DNA of 64,000 bases, taken from positions 1 through 64,000 of the forward strand of contig NC_089243.1 of assembly GCF_000512585.2 (NCBI RefSeq). The letters run 5' to 3'. A program made the translations under genes and the position numbers. The DNA comes from Kwoniella bestiolae CBS 10118 (Eukaryota > Basidiomycota > Tremellomycetes > Tremellales > Cryptococcaceae). The notes beneath the pieces were generated by a model. That model was given only the letters and a program-made list of their open reading frames with translations. It searched no databases and was not told where the DNA came from. Below, piece after piece: positions 39,250-51,400 of this stretch; position 1 is the stretch's first letter; each line of letters opens with the position of its first letter.

Positions 39250-41583
39250 CTATGGTTCTGACCCTTCTTTCGATGACGCAGACGTAGGCGTCGGCGGCGA
39301 TACATTCTCCAGACCTAGAGTATTATGCGTACTAGTCAGAGGGGTTGGCGCGCTCATCTTCCTGAATCGCATCTGAGGGTCCACGCCTATCATGGGCGAT
39401 TTGACCCGCATCGGTGCGGACGAGGAGGATTTAGTGTTGTTAAGGGATGGTTTTTCTTCTGCCAAGTCGTCGATGGAGGCATCAGCTCAACTATGCTTCT
39501 GGCTGTGTGTGTCCTAAACACTCACCCGAGGCAGATCCCCTGTGGCCCATACTCATGGTCTTCTCCGATGCCACCTTACCCGCCGTACTGCTCCTTCTTC
39601 TACCTTTCTCATGAGCCCTTACGGTATCGTCCACACCCATCATCCTTCCTTCGCTAATTACGTTGACATGTTTGTGGTTACTATCCAGTAAAAACAATAT
39701 GATCGCTCCGATGGTACTTGTAATCATACCCGTGATAGTCGTTATGAGATGTAATCTCTTCGCGAGGGGGACGAACGATTCGACTAAATCTCGGATATCA
39801 ATCACATCTCGGACGTGAGTTGCCTTGCCTAATGAAGATTACAGGGTATGAGCGATCCCAGCACAAAGCTTCCATAAGACTGGAGGTGCCGAGGTGATGA
39901 AGAGTGTGTTTGCGTGTTGAAAATAATCGGCGTAGTTGACCAACTCACCAACCTCGTTAAACTGAATCATCGTGTTCACCCTCAACTCCCAATCCAACCA
40001 ACAATCCACGAAATCCTCCTTCATACACCTGAATATCCTCTTGGCGAAGGACGGTACGGGTATAGCGGGTATACCGATGCCGAGTATTGGACTTTGAGAT
40101 TTCTTACTCCGATTTTGATTTTGAGGATGATGTTTGAAATGAGGATTGGGCGTCTTGGGATGGAAGTATGCTGATGGATGGGATGTGGATGGCGTGGTCT
40201 TGGTAGGTGTCCGATAGGTTGGGAAGAGCGATAGACGGACGACGCTGTGTTGTAGATTGTTAGGATCCAGACTATCCCAGGAGATGATGATGGCACGGCG
40301 AATCAACTCACTGTTCAATCATCGCCAGATAGTGGCCATCTACAATCGACGTTGGGATCAGCTCTCTTCGCAGAGTGAATTTGAGTCCACTATAACCTAC
40401 CATAACATTCCATCTCGCCTATCTCCTTACAATCCGCCGTAACATCCCACAACTTCCACCAACCCTCGTAATTCTTACTCCCATCGTTACTCATTCGGTC
40501 CTTGGTTGCTGAATCAAGATGCGTCTTCTTAGGTTGATGGTTGTCCGCGCCCATACCCAGTCCTAATCCCAAGAGCCGTTCTTCCTCCCCAGGTGATTTG
40601 GGCAGACTGACCGTATTGGACATCTTCGACTTCCCTTCTTTCGTAGAGATGTGCAGATCGCTGTGCGGATCGTCACTATTATCAAGTAACGTTTCTCTGA
40701 TACTTGAGTTTGCCTCTTTCAGATGGAACATGATGGCTGAGGGCCTAATACTGGGTAGATAGACTGTGCCGAAAACGTGTAAGAGGGCGAAGTGCATCAA
40801 TAGGGATTCTCTTGACGTGAGGTGAACGAGCGGTTGGTCGTACACTGTGCGATGCCATCGTATTAGCGCTGCACACGATAGTTGAGCAAAGACTCAGTCG
40901 TGAATGCGTAATAAATGGTGATTGATAGAGAGGTTTGAGCAAGAGAAACAGATCAACCCACCACAATCACTCTCAAACCATCTCTCCACAACCCTCCTAA
41001 CCTGCCTCACCTCCTCTTTCAACGTCAACTCGATCCTCTTCACTTGCAAGTCCTCTTTACCCCTATATAACACTCTGTGAATCTCCACCAACGCGTCCAT
41101 CTTTGAATTAGCCAAAGACGATGACGGTGATGGTGGGCAGAGTGAGCTCCTATCGTCTGGCACCGTTCCTTCCTGGTGCTGAATATCTGTTGAAGTTCCC
41201 GCTACGTTGTGCGCTGCTTTTATATTGGGGTCAGGCGAAGTAAGATCGTTCACTCCAACTTCGCTATGGTGATGATCAATCTGATACAGCTCCAACGCAG
41301 ATCTCAAATTACTTATCGACGCTTTCGATCTACTTCGACCAGCGTACAGCGCATCTTTCGACGACGAGCTGCTCTCCGCAGATGCATTGGTATCCGACTG
41401 AGCTCTTGAATGAACCCTTGACAGAGGGTATACCGGCGAGTTGGTCGCGGATGGGAGATAAAATCGAGGTGGGTTGTTGCTGTTCATCCTGGATGATGAT
41501 CCGATGTTCAATGATGAGATAGGGGACGATTCGGTCGGTGAGAGAGATAGGGCGTTGAGCAGGTTGGTTGGTGTTGGTGTCAT
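39250..41583 (-). CDS. Hypothetical membrane protein, multi-exon
   Basis: Exons can be followed from MTPTPTNLLNALSLSP at 41583 to a stop at 39250 after SSKEGSEP. The N-terminal 170 residues are Ser-rich and disordered. Then come a charged helical stretch (MDALVEIHRVLYRGKEDLQVKRIELTLKEEVRQ), a block with VHLTSRESLLMHFALLHVFGTVYLP, a conserved-looking stretch SFAKRIFRCMKEDFVDCWLDWELRVN and a segment TTITGMITSTIGAIILFLL. The last is a likely single transmembrane helix, followed by a basic cytosolic tail. I do not recognise the family. Introns lie near 40960-40850, 40390-40310, 40250, 39950-39835 and 39520. It is divergent from the formaldehyde dehydrogenase gene. Confidence 0.68.
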
Positions 41584-42486
41584 GATGGGGTATGTTACAT
41601 GATCAATCGATGTGCGGATGATATGGATGAGATGGTGATGAAATGAAATGAATCGGATTTGAGATGAGATGATGGATGGATGAACCTGTTGATAACAGTG
41701 TCGTTGTTTAATGACGAGTATAAGTAGAGTAGTGCGTGGTCACTCTCCTCTGCTCTTACCATATATACTCATACTACTGCTATCTCGACTAGATCAAGAT
41801 ATATACTGCATGGGATGGACAGGATGGGCAAAGGTGTATATTCATGCATGTATCTCTTCTCTCTCTGGAATCATCGTTGAGCCATAGACAATCAACAACA
41901 TCCACAAGCTAATTCAACTAAGATTCATGATTCCCATTTCATTCCATTCAGATCTTCTGGGATCCACATTCGATTCCAGCAGATCACGGCAGGATACCTC
42001 TTCTGTGGGTCTGATGCGATGACTGTTCCAGAAGAGTGCATCTATTCGTGGGCTCAAGCAGAGGCAGACAGACCAAACCGAATGAAAAGGGGCAAGAGAT
42101 GGTGGGGAAATCGTTGAGAAGACGACAATTAATCGCCCTTCGGTCTTGGGCTACCATCACCTCGCCCTTCTACTCAAGCATTCCATTCCTTGTCAACGTC
42201 CACTTCACACGCAGCACTCTTAGCTCTGAGCTGGTCTCTGTACTGCATGCATACGATCGCTTCTCGCTTAGCATGATGCTTTGTCATGATAAGGATGGAT
42301 GTCTTTTTTCTCTTTTCCACCTCCACATCTGTATCGGTAAACTTCGGTACCATCGTCATCTTCCTAGTGCCCTTTCCCGTTATCACCTGGGATTCCAGCA
42401 TCATCCATCCATCCTTGAATTTGTTCGTTCGTTCTCTTCTTTCCATCTAGCTCCTTATTAACATTGGCATAAATCGTATAAGCACC
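41584..42486. promoter_or_regulatory. Divergent intergenic region, no motif assigned
   Basis: This 903-bp region separates the hypothetical membrane gene and the formaldehyde dehydrogenase gene. A CCATATATACTCATAC tract lies at about 41760-41775. Open frames inside lack family features. Confidence 0.45.
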
Positions 42487-44599
42487 ATGTCAACAGAAGG
42501 AAAGGTGCGTGACCTAGCCCCTCGTAGACTCATCAAGTAGACAGTGCTAACAGGCCCCACAGACTATCACTTGTAAAGCCGCCATCGCTTGGGAGGCAGG
42601 TCAGTGTTTTCATCTGCTTTTGCCGAACACACGTAGGATACGACCATGCTGATAGCAGTGACCTGTACACAGGCAAGCCCCTCTCGATCGAAGAGGTCGA
42701 AGTTGCTCCACCCAAAGAAGGTGAAGTTCGAATCAAGGTTTTATAGTAGGTTGACATTTCTTTCCTATGCATACAAAGGCACAAGCTGATCATATCAATA
42801 CATCCATCACAGCACTGGTATCTGTCACACGTAAAGCATCTTTGCATCTCCCTATACATACATGTATCTACTGCTCGAGCGACACTGATGTTTTGTTTCT
42901 GGGTGAACATAGCGACGCATACACCTTATCAGGCAAAGACCCCGAGGGTGCTTTCCCCGTCATTCTCGGACATGAGGGTGGTGGGATCGTAGAGTCTGTA
43001 GGTGATGGTGTTGACAATGTTAAAGTTGGTGATCACGTCGTCCCTCTCTACACCGCAGGTGAGTCGTAGTCTTGTCGCTATCATGGATACGTCTCTCTCG
43101 TGGTATCGCTCTGCTTCTGGGGTTCGCGTGCTGATGTATCCTGTGCGATGTAGAATGCAGAGAATGTAAATTTTGTAAATCAGGCAAAACCAACCTTTGT
43201 GGACGGGGTGAGTCACCACACTTATATAGATTGACAATCACTCATTCGAGACTAATGTGTCTTGACGCACCAGTCCGAGCCACTCAAGGTAAAGGTGTGA
43301 TGCCAGATGGAACATCAAGGTTCAAGTGCAAAGGCAAAGACATCTTGCATTTCGTGAGTGCGACCACAACCCATCTTACTCGTACCCTACTCCATGGTGT
43401 CCTTATCAATTCACCCACGCTAACCCACCACCTCACGTCAGATGGGCACATCAACCTTCTCCCAATACACCGTCGTCTCCAAATTTTCCGTCGTCACCAT
43501 TAACCCCAAGGCACCTCTCGAAAAAGCCTGTCTCCTAGGATGCGGAATCACCACAGGATACGGAGCAGCCACCAAAACACCAGGTATCGAAGATTCCAAC
43601 GTCGCTGTGTTCGGTATCGGCTGTGTAGGGTTGAGTATCCTGCAGGGTGCCAAGGCGAAGAACGCCAAGAGGATTATCGCCATTGATACGAACGACAAAA
43701 AGGAGGAATGGGCCAAGAAATTCGGTGCGAGTGAGTGACTCAAATAATCCTCTCTATCCATGAGATTAGAGCGACATTTGCTTATATGTTCGTATTATGG
43801 AATAGCCGACTTTATCAACCCCACTAAACTCCCTGAAGGCAAGACCATCGTCGATTATCTCGTTGAAGAGACTGATGGGGGTCTTGATTTCACCTTTGAC
43901 GCTACTGGTAATGTGAGTGGGATCGTATGGACTCCGTGCCCGCGTATCTGACTGAACTCATCACGTTGATTCACCCACAGGTCCAAGTCATGCGATCAGC
44001 TCTCGAAGCGTGCCACAAGGGTTGGGGTGTATGCAACGTCATTGGTGTCGCTCCTGCCGGTGCTGAGATCGCAACTCGACCGTGAGTCTCCTATCGACGT
44101 AGCCATCACACATCGCGTCGCTTCATGGCTGATCGTGTACTGCTGTATATCTAGATTCCAGCTTGTAAGTTGCCCTTGATATGTTGATCTTGGGTTAACT
44201 AGCTGATCATTCGTCGATGGTATAGGTGACTGGTCGAACTTGGAAAGGATCCGCTTTCGGTGGTGTCAAAGGCCGAACTGAATTACCAGGTATCGTGAAT
44301 GGTAAGTCAAACCCAACTTATAGATACTCACCAACACATATGTATCATGGCGAACCACGCTGACCTATCCGGTCCTCCCCGTAGACTACCTCGCGGGTAC
44401 ACTCTGGGTGGACGAGTTCGTCACTCACCACCAAGACTTGGAGGGTATCAACAAAGGGTTCGATGATATGCATGTGGGTGGTTTCAACGTCATTTGTGAT
44501 ATTGGAGGAAGAAGAGATAAGCTGATGCGATTGATATTTGAACAGGCCGGTGATTGTATCAGATGTGTCGTCAACATGGGCTTCAACGATGCTCCTTAA
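42487..44599 (+). CDS. SFA1: S-(hydroxymethyl)glutathione dehydrogenase / class III alcohol dehydrogenase
   Basis: A zinc-dependent class III ADH of about 378 residues in roughly nine exons. It oxidises S-hydroxymethylglutathione (formaldehyde plus glutathione) and also reduces S-nitrosoglutathione. Visible: TITCKAAIAWEAGKPLSIEEVEVAPP, the catalytic-zinc region SDAYTLSGKDPEGAFPVILGHEGGGIVESVG, the structural-zinc cysteines ECRECKFCKSGKTNLC, FMGTSTFSQYTVV, CLLGCGITTGYGAA and the Rossmann motif FGIGCVGLS. The C-terminal exon reads MHAGDCIRCVVNMGF after a 54-nt intron. The first exon is six codons long (MSTEGK). It belongs to core metabolism. In this window it would detoxify formaldehyde if the alcohol oxidase at 18413 used methanol; this link is an inference. 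Confidence 0.95.
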
Positions 44600-45045
44600 G
44601 TACCCTTCTAACAAACTGGTAGTCACAGCGTGAGGTGAGATGTCAAAGCAGGTGTTGTTGTAGTCGGTAGTGAGGGTGATCATGAGACAGAAATGCATAG
44701 TCTTGAACGTAATACTTGATTTCAGCTCGAGCCGTATCTACTGCACCTGAATTCCCTCCATCTACTTGTCCATTCATAGTATGTTTCCTTTTCTCGACTA
44801 GGCCCTGTCGAGGTTATGATTTTCATGATTCTACTGGAAGCTCTGCCAAGAGTACTTGTGAGTTCTTGTTGAGATATCCACAGGCACATCTGCGCCGGAC
44901 GAGGTTACCGCTCCAATTGAGCTGCAATCATTCCTAGCCACTCGGCAGTCTACTGGTCCTGCTGAAATGCAGCGAGAGACAGATCGGACTCGCCATTGTC
45001 TACCCATGTATATTTAGATATCCTTTTGACGAGGTCCACCTAGGA
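44600..45045. other. Convergent intergenic region, nothing recognised
   Basis: The 3' flanks of the formaldehyde dehydrogenase and the release-factor genes meet here. I see no gene in it. Confidence 0.5.
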
Positions 45046-45876
45046 TCATTCCACATCCTTCCTTGAAGCTTTCTTGGCCGAATTCCTCTTCTTCATCTCC
45101 AACCTCCTCTCATTCTCCTTCTTGATATACCCTTTGACCTTTGATTTCTGCTCGTTCGACGTGGGGTTGATGATTACGCTCTGCGCTGCTTGTAATATCG
45201 TTTGATGCAAGTTGTCTAAGGCTGATGAGAGGTTCTGCGAGGCTGTGCGGGAGGTTTGCGAGGTTATGAGTATTGTTGGAGGGGAAGGGAGGTAGTGGGG
45301 CTGTCATTGAGCGAGAGTCAGTCAGTTCAGCTCGCTTTTTTTCACATTGAGCGGGCACTATTTGGAAAGTACTGAAGAGAACGCATCTAGCATGGCAAGT
45401 ACGCGTTGATGGCGATGAGATACCACGGAACGATCCTACTCACGGATCTACTTAGAGGCTGAAATACGAAAGCAGGTAGCCAATTACCCTTGGCTCTGCG
45501 CAGATCACACCGGATGGTCACTTTGGATTCGGTCTTATTGACGTGCTATGAGATAGACGTGTGACCACATTAGCGTGTATCTACTTGTCCTGACATGATC
45601 CGATCAACTCACCTGTCCTCCTGGTCCACTTGACCTACTTCTACTAACCACATACCCATCTTTCGGTATATCTTCGATCTTGAAATTATCTATCCACTCC
45701 CTTGCTAATCCGTGATCTGACTCTTTGACCAGGGATGATAGGGCCAGTAATTGAGAAGAAGCTTTGGCATTTAGATGAGAGGAAGTGGAGAAGGTCCTGA
45801 GTGGAGGTATATGGACTACTGTTCGATGTATATGGAGGATATCCCTTGTCCTTAGCATAGACGTGCCGCTTCTCAT
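45046..45876 (-). CDS. Mitochondrial peptidyl-tRNA hydrolase / release factor of the ICT1-Pth4 type
   Basis: The RF-1 signature SRSSGPGGQ|HVNKTESKV spans an intron; the GGQ motif hydrolyses peptidyl-tRNA on stalled mitoribosomes. The upstream part has a mitochondrial presequence (MRSGTSMLRTRD..., RTFSTSS). The downstream exons give ILITSQTSRTASQNLSSALDNLHQTILQAAQSV and a lysine-rich tail (KKENERRLEMKKRNSAKKAS) that in ICT1 fits the mRNA channel of the ribosome. The start is uncertain: Met at 45876 begins the presequence, but the frame stays open to 46074. Exon breaks: about 45615-45550, 45440-45385 and 45345-45300. Confidence 0.85.
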
Positions 45877-46403
45877 GCTGTTGCTTCTGAGCCTACTCCC
45901 TCTCAGCCCTATCTGGTTGTCGCCAAAATACTTCTGAATTCCTACAGATGACGATGAGGATGAGATGGATTGAAATTTGATTTGTTCTGCCAGTGATCCG
46001 GTTCGTTCCTGATTGGGATTGTGAGCTCTCATCTCGGATCTATCGGTGAAATAGTAACAATGTACCATGTACACCGGTTATTGGTCATAACCGGTATTAT
46101 AATTGCCGGTCGTATACTCGATTGTCATAAAATGGGGATCACCGAATCAAACACCTAACAAAGCAAAAAGTTGAGAAAAGGAAATGACCATGACGTCCAT
46201 TCCATCTTACTCGAGTATATATACATAGTCTGCATCTCATCTCATCTCATCTCATCTCATCTCATCTCAGACCTTCATCTTCTATCTCCTGCTCATACAT
46301 CATCTCATAAGAGCTAGCCCCGCATCGAGCAGCCGCCATCTCATAACGAAATCATATGCGAACACACTTTTGAGCACTACGCGCCATATAAACGAAACAC
46401 GCT
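45877..46403. promoter_or_regulatory. Divergent promoter region with CATCT microsatellite
   Basis: Separates the release-factor gene and the 443-residue hypothetical gene. It contains seven CATCT units at about 46233-46269 and a GTATATATACATA element just before them. The release-factor N-terminus may extend into the left part. Confidence 0.5.
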
Positions 46404-47735
46404 ATGACCACCCTCCCAACCTCCATCCCTCCCCTCCCCATCTCACTCATCACAGCCCTCCTGCCCCACCTCTTACCGCCCTCCCCCCTCCCTCAAGAGT
46501 TCCTCTCCAAATCACTACTCCAGCGTCTACTCTACCTTCCACCTTCACCTTCAGACCTCGACTCGCACCTATCGCCTTTCCCTGCCGACGACGCTCAACC
46601 CATCTCGACAAGGTTGAACGAGCTGTCCCACGGACACCGACTGGGAGATATACAGTATACCAAAGAATTAGACGAAGTGTACGCGAGGATAAATATCTTG
46701 CCTGAACATGATGGCCTGATAGAGAACAGCGTAGAAGTATGGCTCGAGTTCGAGTACGGTAATTCCGAGAGCAGAGGATGGGTCTACCATTCTGCTCGAA
46801 TACCTTCCACCACAGCACATACCTTCGTGTCTTCCCCTGAACAGCTCTCTATAATATCAGAGACCGAAGCTCAGAATGATGATACCATTCAGTATGACAT
46901 AGACAACGGGAACAACGAAGCACCCTCGGGATATTGGACAGCATTCGACTCACCCACCTCCTCACCTTCCCCTCATACCGATATACTAGACGATCAACAC
47001 GTGGAAGATGCATATTGGGCGCAGTACTCCCGCCCAGCCACTGCACCTATCACGCCTGGTATACATACGCCTTCTTTCCACCCTTACTCAAAACCCAAAG
47101 CGGACACTCACGAGGAACAGGCTAAGAAGTTGACGGAGAGTCTTAAAGCTTTAGGATTAGGACATGGGGATCTGGGGACGGCGAATGGGTATTCGAAGAT
47201 ACATACAGAGGGGAAGAGGGGATTCTGGGTAGACGAAGAAGAGAAGGAGGAGAAGGAACATGTCGAGGAAGTAGGAAAGGAAGACAAGGTACAGGGTGTA
47301 TTGCCATCGCAGGATGTACCTGTCATCCAGACGCAGGAGGTTGAAGAAGAAGAAGAAACAGGTAGTCAAGTGAAAGATCGTCTGAAATGTAAGATCCTCG
47401 TATCGCTCAATCAGATATGGAAAGAGCATATCGAAGGGTCGAGCGAGCTTGATCTGGAAGTGAAAGCGATGGAATGGTTGAACTACGGTAAAACGGTTAC
47501 GGAAGATACCAATCTCACGGCATCACCGATATCGTCAAATGATGCCAAGGGAGATGTGATCGTTGGAAAGTTGGAGATACTATTCGAAATGTATCAGGTG
47601 CTTAGGGAGAAAGACGAAAAAGACAGTTTCTATAGATTACTGGAGGGGACAATAAGGAAACCACCTAGTTTGGGAGATCAGCAGGATGAATTTGGGCTCG
47701 ATGATGTTCATAGGCAGAATACCTATTACGAGTAG
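46404..47735 (+). CDS. Hypothetical protein, 443 residues, intronless
   Basis: A single frame. The N-terminal segment (PPLPISLITALLPHLLPPSPLPQEFLSKSLLQRLLYL) is a hydrophobic helical repeat. The middle contains two Trp/Tyr motifs, SGYWTAFDS and DAYWAQYS, typical of a conserved fungal family of unknown function that I recall only by pattern. An acidic Glu-rich run lies at about 275-320. The C-terminal third is helical (CKILVSLNQIWKEHIEGSS, VGKLEILFEMYQVLREKDEKDSFYRLLEGTIR). No signal peptide is seen. Function unknown. Confidence 0.82.
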   Translation: MTTLPTSIPPLPISLITALLPHLLPPSPLPQEFLSKSLLQRLLYLPPSPSDLDSHLSPFPADDAQPISTRLNELSHGHRLGDIQYTKELDEVYARINILPEHDGLIENSVEVWLEFEYGNSESRGWVYHSARIPSTTAHTFVSSPEQLSIISETEAQNDDTIQYDIDNGNNEAPSGYWTAFDSPTSSPSPHTDILDDQHVEDAYWAQYSRPATAPITPGIHTPSFHPYSKPKADTHEEQAKKLTESLKALGLGHGDLGTANGYSKIHTEGKRGFWVDEEEKEEKEHVEEVGKEDKVQGVLPSQDVPVIQTQEVEEEEETGSQVKDRLKCKILVSLNQIWKEHIEGSSELDLEVKAMEWLNYGKTVTEDTNLTASPISSNDAKGDVIVGKLEILFEMYQVLREKDEKDSFYRLLEGTIRKPPSLGDQQDEFGLDDVHRQNTYYE

Positions 47736-47936
47736 TGGTAGGATAGGGCAATGATCTAGTATAGCTGTTCAATGACCGTATATAGTTGATCGACAAAATT
47801 ACGTATAGATTTCATAGAATACCAACGAAAGGAGAGGGATTGTTGTACTGCATTGCATGTAGCTTTCATAGTTCTGAGATTGGTTGATTATACGCTGCAT
47901 GTGCATTATGACGTGTAAAGGCGACTATGATTCCAC
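47736..47936. other. Short convergent spacer
   Basis: A 201-bp spacer between convergent genes; nothing is recognised. Confidence 0.5.
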
Positions 47937-48789
47937 TCAATCTTTCGTCTTTCCCTGCTCACTCTTCTTAGTCTCTCCTCCCTCACCTTCCTTCGCCCCG
48001 GATGTCTTCTCGTCCGTCTTCGTCGTATCGCCTTCTGTCGCTGTTGAGCCCTTCTCACTCTTCGACGCGTCTTTAGTCTCTTCCCCTGTATCTGTCTTCG
48101 CTGCTTCGGTGGTATCTGTCTTCGCGTCTGTAGCGGCAGTCGTGGACTTCCTGCCCCACATCTGTTCGAGAAGAATCATCAGTAAAGCCAAGACCTTCGA
48201 TCAGACCCGGCGCCCTCTGCCCCACACCAAGACTTCATGCCCCAGCGGAGAAGAGAAAGAGGGTTTCTGGATTGACAGTGATGTCGATACTGCAATGACT
48301 CACCTTGTTCCAACCTTCCACCACACTACTCCAGATCTTACTAGGATAACTACTCAATTTCGACCAAGTCTTCTTGGTACTTCCTCCGAACGATTTGAAA
48401 GTTTTTTGGGTACTCTTCCAGAACGACAAGAAAGATTTCTCCTTTGAGGTCCACCAAGTCGATAGGTCCTGTGCTCACGAGGTATCAGTATCAGACATAC
48501 TGTTGAACTCCAAAGTACTTCAGAGGATGATGTGTCCATTCAGAACGTGAGGATTAGGCTGTTATTTACTTACCTTTCTGAACTCTTTCCACCACGAGGT
48601 GTCATCCTTGCTTGCTTCGCTTGGAGCGGTATCAGCGGTATCAGGCTTCGTCCCCTCGGTGTCAGCAGCAGTTGAAGCGGTATCTTTCGCAACAGCAGTA
48701 TCAGCTTTACTACCGGTATCACTAGCTGCGGCTGTACTCTGCCCAGAGGTGGATTCGTTATCACCCGATGTACTTTTCGCGTCTGCCAT
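47937..48789 (-). CDS. Hypothetical protein: Trp-rich basic core between Ser/Thr/Asp low-complexity arms
   Basis: Three exons. The first (from 48789) is built of Ala/Ser/Thr/Asp repeats (TASTAADTEGTKPDTADTA) and ends DDTSWWKEFRK. The second reads DLSTWWTSKEKSFLSFWK, STQKTFKSFGGSTKKTWSK and KIWSSVVEGWNK, with Trp or Phe every 5-8 residues among Lys/Ser. The third begins MWGRKS and continues with Thr/Asp/Lys/Glu repeats to GKTKD. The core could fold as an amphipathic membrane-binding helix; the arms look disordered. I do not recognise the family. Stress or cell-surface roles are guesses and are not claimed. Confidence 0.72.
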
Positions 48790-49292
48790 TGGTTTCTATG
48801 TGCTTGGAGTGGTGATTGGCTTGGTCTATGGAGTATTTTAGTGATGGTCAAGAGTTCTGTTGGAGTTGTCGGGTCAGCTTAGATAATCTACAATGTCTTG
48901 TGGTGACTTGAGATATCGTGGATGGTCAAGGTAAGTACATGGACATATGCCTGTGAAGCAATGCTCGACTCGTTAATTCCCTCTGACCTTGTCGAGCCAG
49001 TTGACGTGCTTGATACAAAGGACATATGCGAGTGAAAGGAGTGGTTTTTCTTTCCTTTGCTCCGCTTATCTGTACGAGATATCCTTTGGGCCGACTTGAT
49101 CGGAATGTGTGAGGTTGTGTCGAGCGGTCAGTGAGTACTCCCCGTCGCAGAGCCAAATCGGATACTGATGGTGACGGGCGAGAGTGAACAAAGTGCATTC
49201 TCAATCCCATACGCTACTGACATTCCACCGTTACTACCTGCAATGACCATGTCGGTTGAGCGACACGCTGTCCCTGTCCATCAGCCACTGGT
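48790..49292. other. Intergenic region, nothing recognised
   Basis: This 503-bp spacer is between the Trp-rich protein gene and the antiporter 3' end. No gene is seen. Confidence 0.5.
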
Positions 49293-51140
49293 CTATTCCC
49301 ACCCACCATCCATTATGCTCTTTCCGAAACGCCTCACTATCCACCCGACACTTAGGGGACCAGCGATCGTACAAAGGATGATACCCCAGTTGACTATCAG
49401 GAACTCATCTTCGTTCAACAGTGGGTTTGGTGTATTATAAGCGATTTGAGAGATCCTAAATGAAGAATGTACATCAATTATTATCCTCAGTTGGTCATTA
49501 ACGTAATCAATCAACTCACAATAATCCTATCTCACCCCTCGCAACCATTGCGCAACCCAGGAATGCTGCTCCTCTCCAAGATGAAGTGTCGGTCGTTCCA
49601 GTCGAAGCATCTTGAGTCTTGTTCGATTTCGGCCAGAAGAGTAGCCAAACACCACAAGCCACTTTACCGATACACATCAGAATAGCGTAGATAATCCCTC
49701 GCCAGATGATCCGCCCCTTCCAGAGCGGTACGAACGGTATGCAGTATCCGATCGACCCGAAGAAAATCGGGACGAAGACATACGTGAGGATAGGGGTCAG
49801 GAACCTCTCAAATGATGATCGCAGTGTATGGCTCATGTGCCCCGGTTCAGATTCAGCCAAAGGCGGAGCGCCGAATGAGAATGGAACGATGTCCCGCGAG
49901 CGCGAGTGAGAGGAGGATGCACGCCCAGGAAATGTGTGGAGACGCCTCAAGCCAAGTTCTCGAGAGTCAACCTGGTTGATGATACCTTCTTCGGTTGATT
50001 TGCGGTTGTCTTTCGCCTTCGGAGCTGTGTCCGCGGCATCGGACAGGTAGGCACATGCCAGACCTGCTACGTATGCGCCATAGAGAGGGGAAGTCCCGGC
50101 GAACCCAGCTGCAGCTATCATGCTGATGAAGAAGACCGCCATCAACCCGACCAACATTGACTCGCCGCCCCATGTGGCGTCTTTCCACCTGCCAGATCGT
50201 CGCAATTTGCCGTATAGCGGCTTGAGGACGAACCGGGTCAGGGGAATCAACACGATCCCCAATCCTATGGTCACACCTATGGTCCGTCCTACATTCTTCC
50301 CGATCGAGGAGTTCCCGCCGGAGGAGTTCTCGCCTAAATTACCGAGGATACTAGCGAGGACGAACGCGACCACATCGTCCATGACTGCTGCTGATAGTAG
50401 CGCTGTGCCCAGCTTGCTTTGCCTCAGGTCGAAACCCACTGATGCTGGGTTGAGCACGGACAAGGAGGTTCCGAGAGAAGTGGAAGACGATGCGGCACCC
50501 GCTGCGAAAGCATGGAGTGGCGAGAAGGAAGCGAGTGGGATGAGGATGAATGACAGGCCGATGGGAAGGAGGATACCCGTTAGGGCTATGCAGAGTGAAA
50601 GTGGGAGGAGGGATATGACGTTGGAGAATGAGGAGGTGAGGCCGCCTAGAATAACGTCAATGACCAGGTCAGCATCGATTTACGCAAGTTTTTGGCTCCA
50701 CCGCGTCCGTGTTATTAGATAGTTTCGATATACTCACCCTCAAATACGATCAAGAGCAATCCGACATACCCAACGGCTATGAAAGCCTCCTCCCAACTTT
50801 CTTCAAGCCATCCTGCGAGCGGAGTACCATAGATGATCCCGATGAGGATCTGCCCCAGGAGCTGAGCACTAAGCAGGTGTTGAGACATCCAGCCGAACAG
50901 GTTGAGGAGGTAGATCCATGATGAGAGGATTATCAGTTGGACGATGGTAGGTTCATGATACGTAAAAGAAGACCACATCCATATGGGTCTATGAATCTGC
51001 TTTCGGTCTGATTGCTGTTGGATATAGTCTTGCGATCTGAGAGGTAGTAGATGTGAGTTTGGAGTGGATGTGGATGCGGATGTGGATGTGGATGAGGATG
51101 AGGATGAGGATGAACACAACCCCATCGCCAAGCGTACCAA
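49293..51140 (-). CDS. Cation/proton antiporter (Na+/H+ exchanger family, CPA type)
   Basis: A polytopic membrane protein of about 580 residues in four exons. A Ser-rich N-terminus is followed by helices: EPTIVQLIILSSWIYLLNLFGW, AQLLGQILIGIIYGTPLAGWL, AFIAVGYVGLLLIVFEG, SLCIALTGILLPIGLSFIL, the unwound helix HAFAAGAASSSTSLGTSL and the exchanger helix SKLGTALLSAAVMDDVVAFVLASIL. The Asp pair (MDDV) matches the ion-binding site of CPA2/Kef-type exchangers. A cytosolic loop of about 65 residues (KAKDNRKSTEEG...) interrupts the later helices. The end GWIVRRFGKSIMDGGWE is cytosolic. The transported ion (Na+ or K+) is not determined. Confidence 0.9.
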
Positions 51141-51400
51141 GCCCTTTTACGTAATTCTTGTGGGAAAGAGGACTTGAAAGAGCACAGTCAAATGAAAGTC
51201 CCCTTTTTTACAGTTCACTTGTACGTCTATCATTATTGCATTGCATACCCTCTGCAAGCAGTCGTGTATCAAGTTGATATCATATATGCAAATGAGTGCA
51301 CGGAATGTATAGAACATATATATATATATATATACACACAATGATTGCCCTTGGGTTGTCTACCTATGTTGTAATTGCACAAGAATATTCGGTCGACTGA
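51141..51400. repeat. Intergenic spacer with (TA)n microsatellite
   Basis: About ten TA units at 51315-51334 lie between the antiporter 5' end and the 3' end of the secreted-protein gene. Confidence 0.85.
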
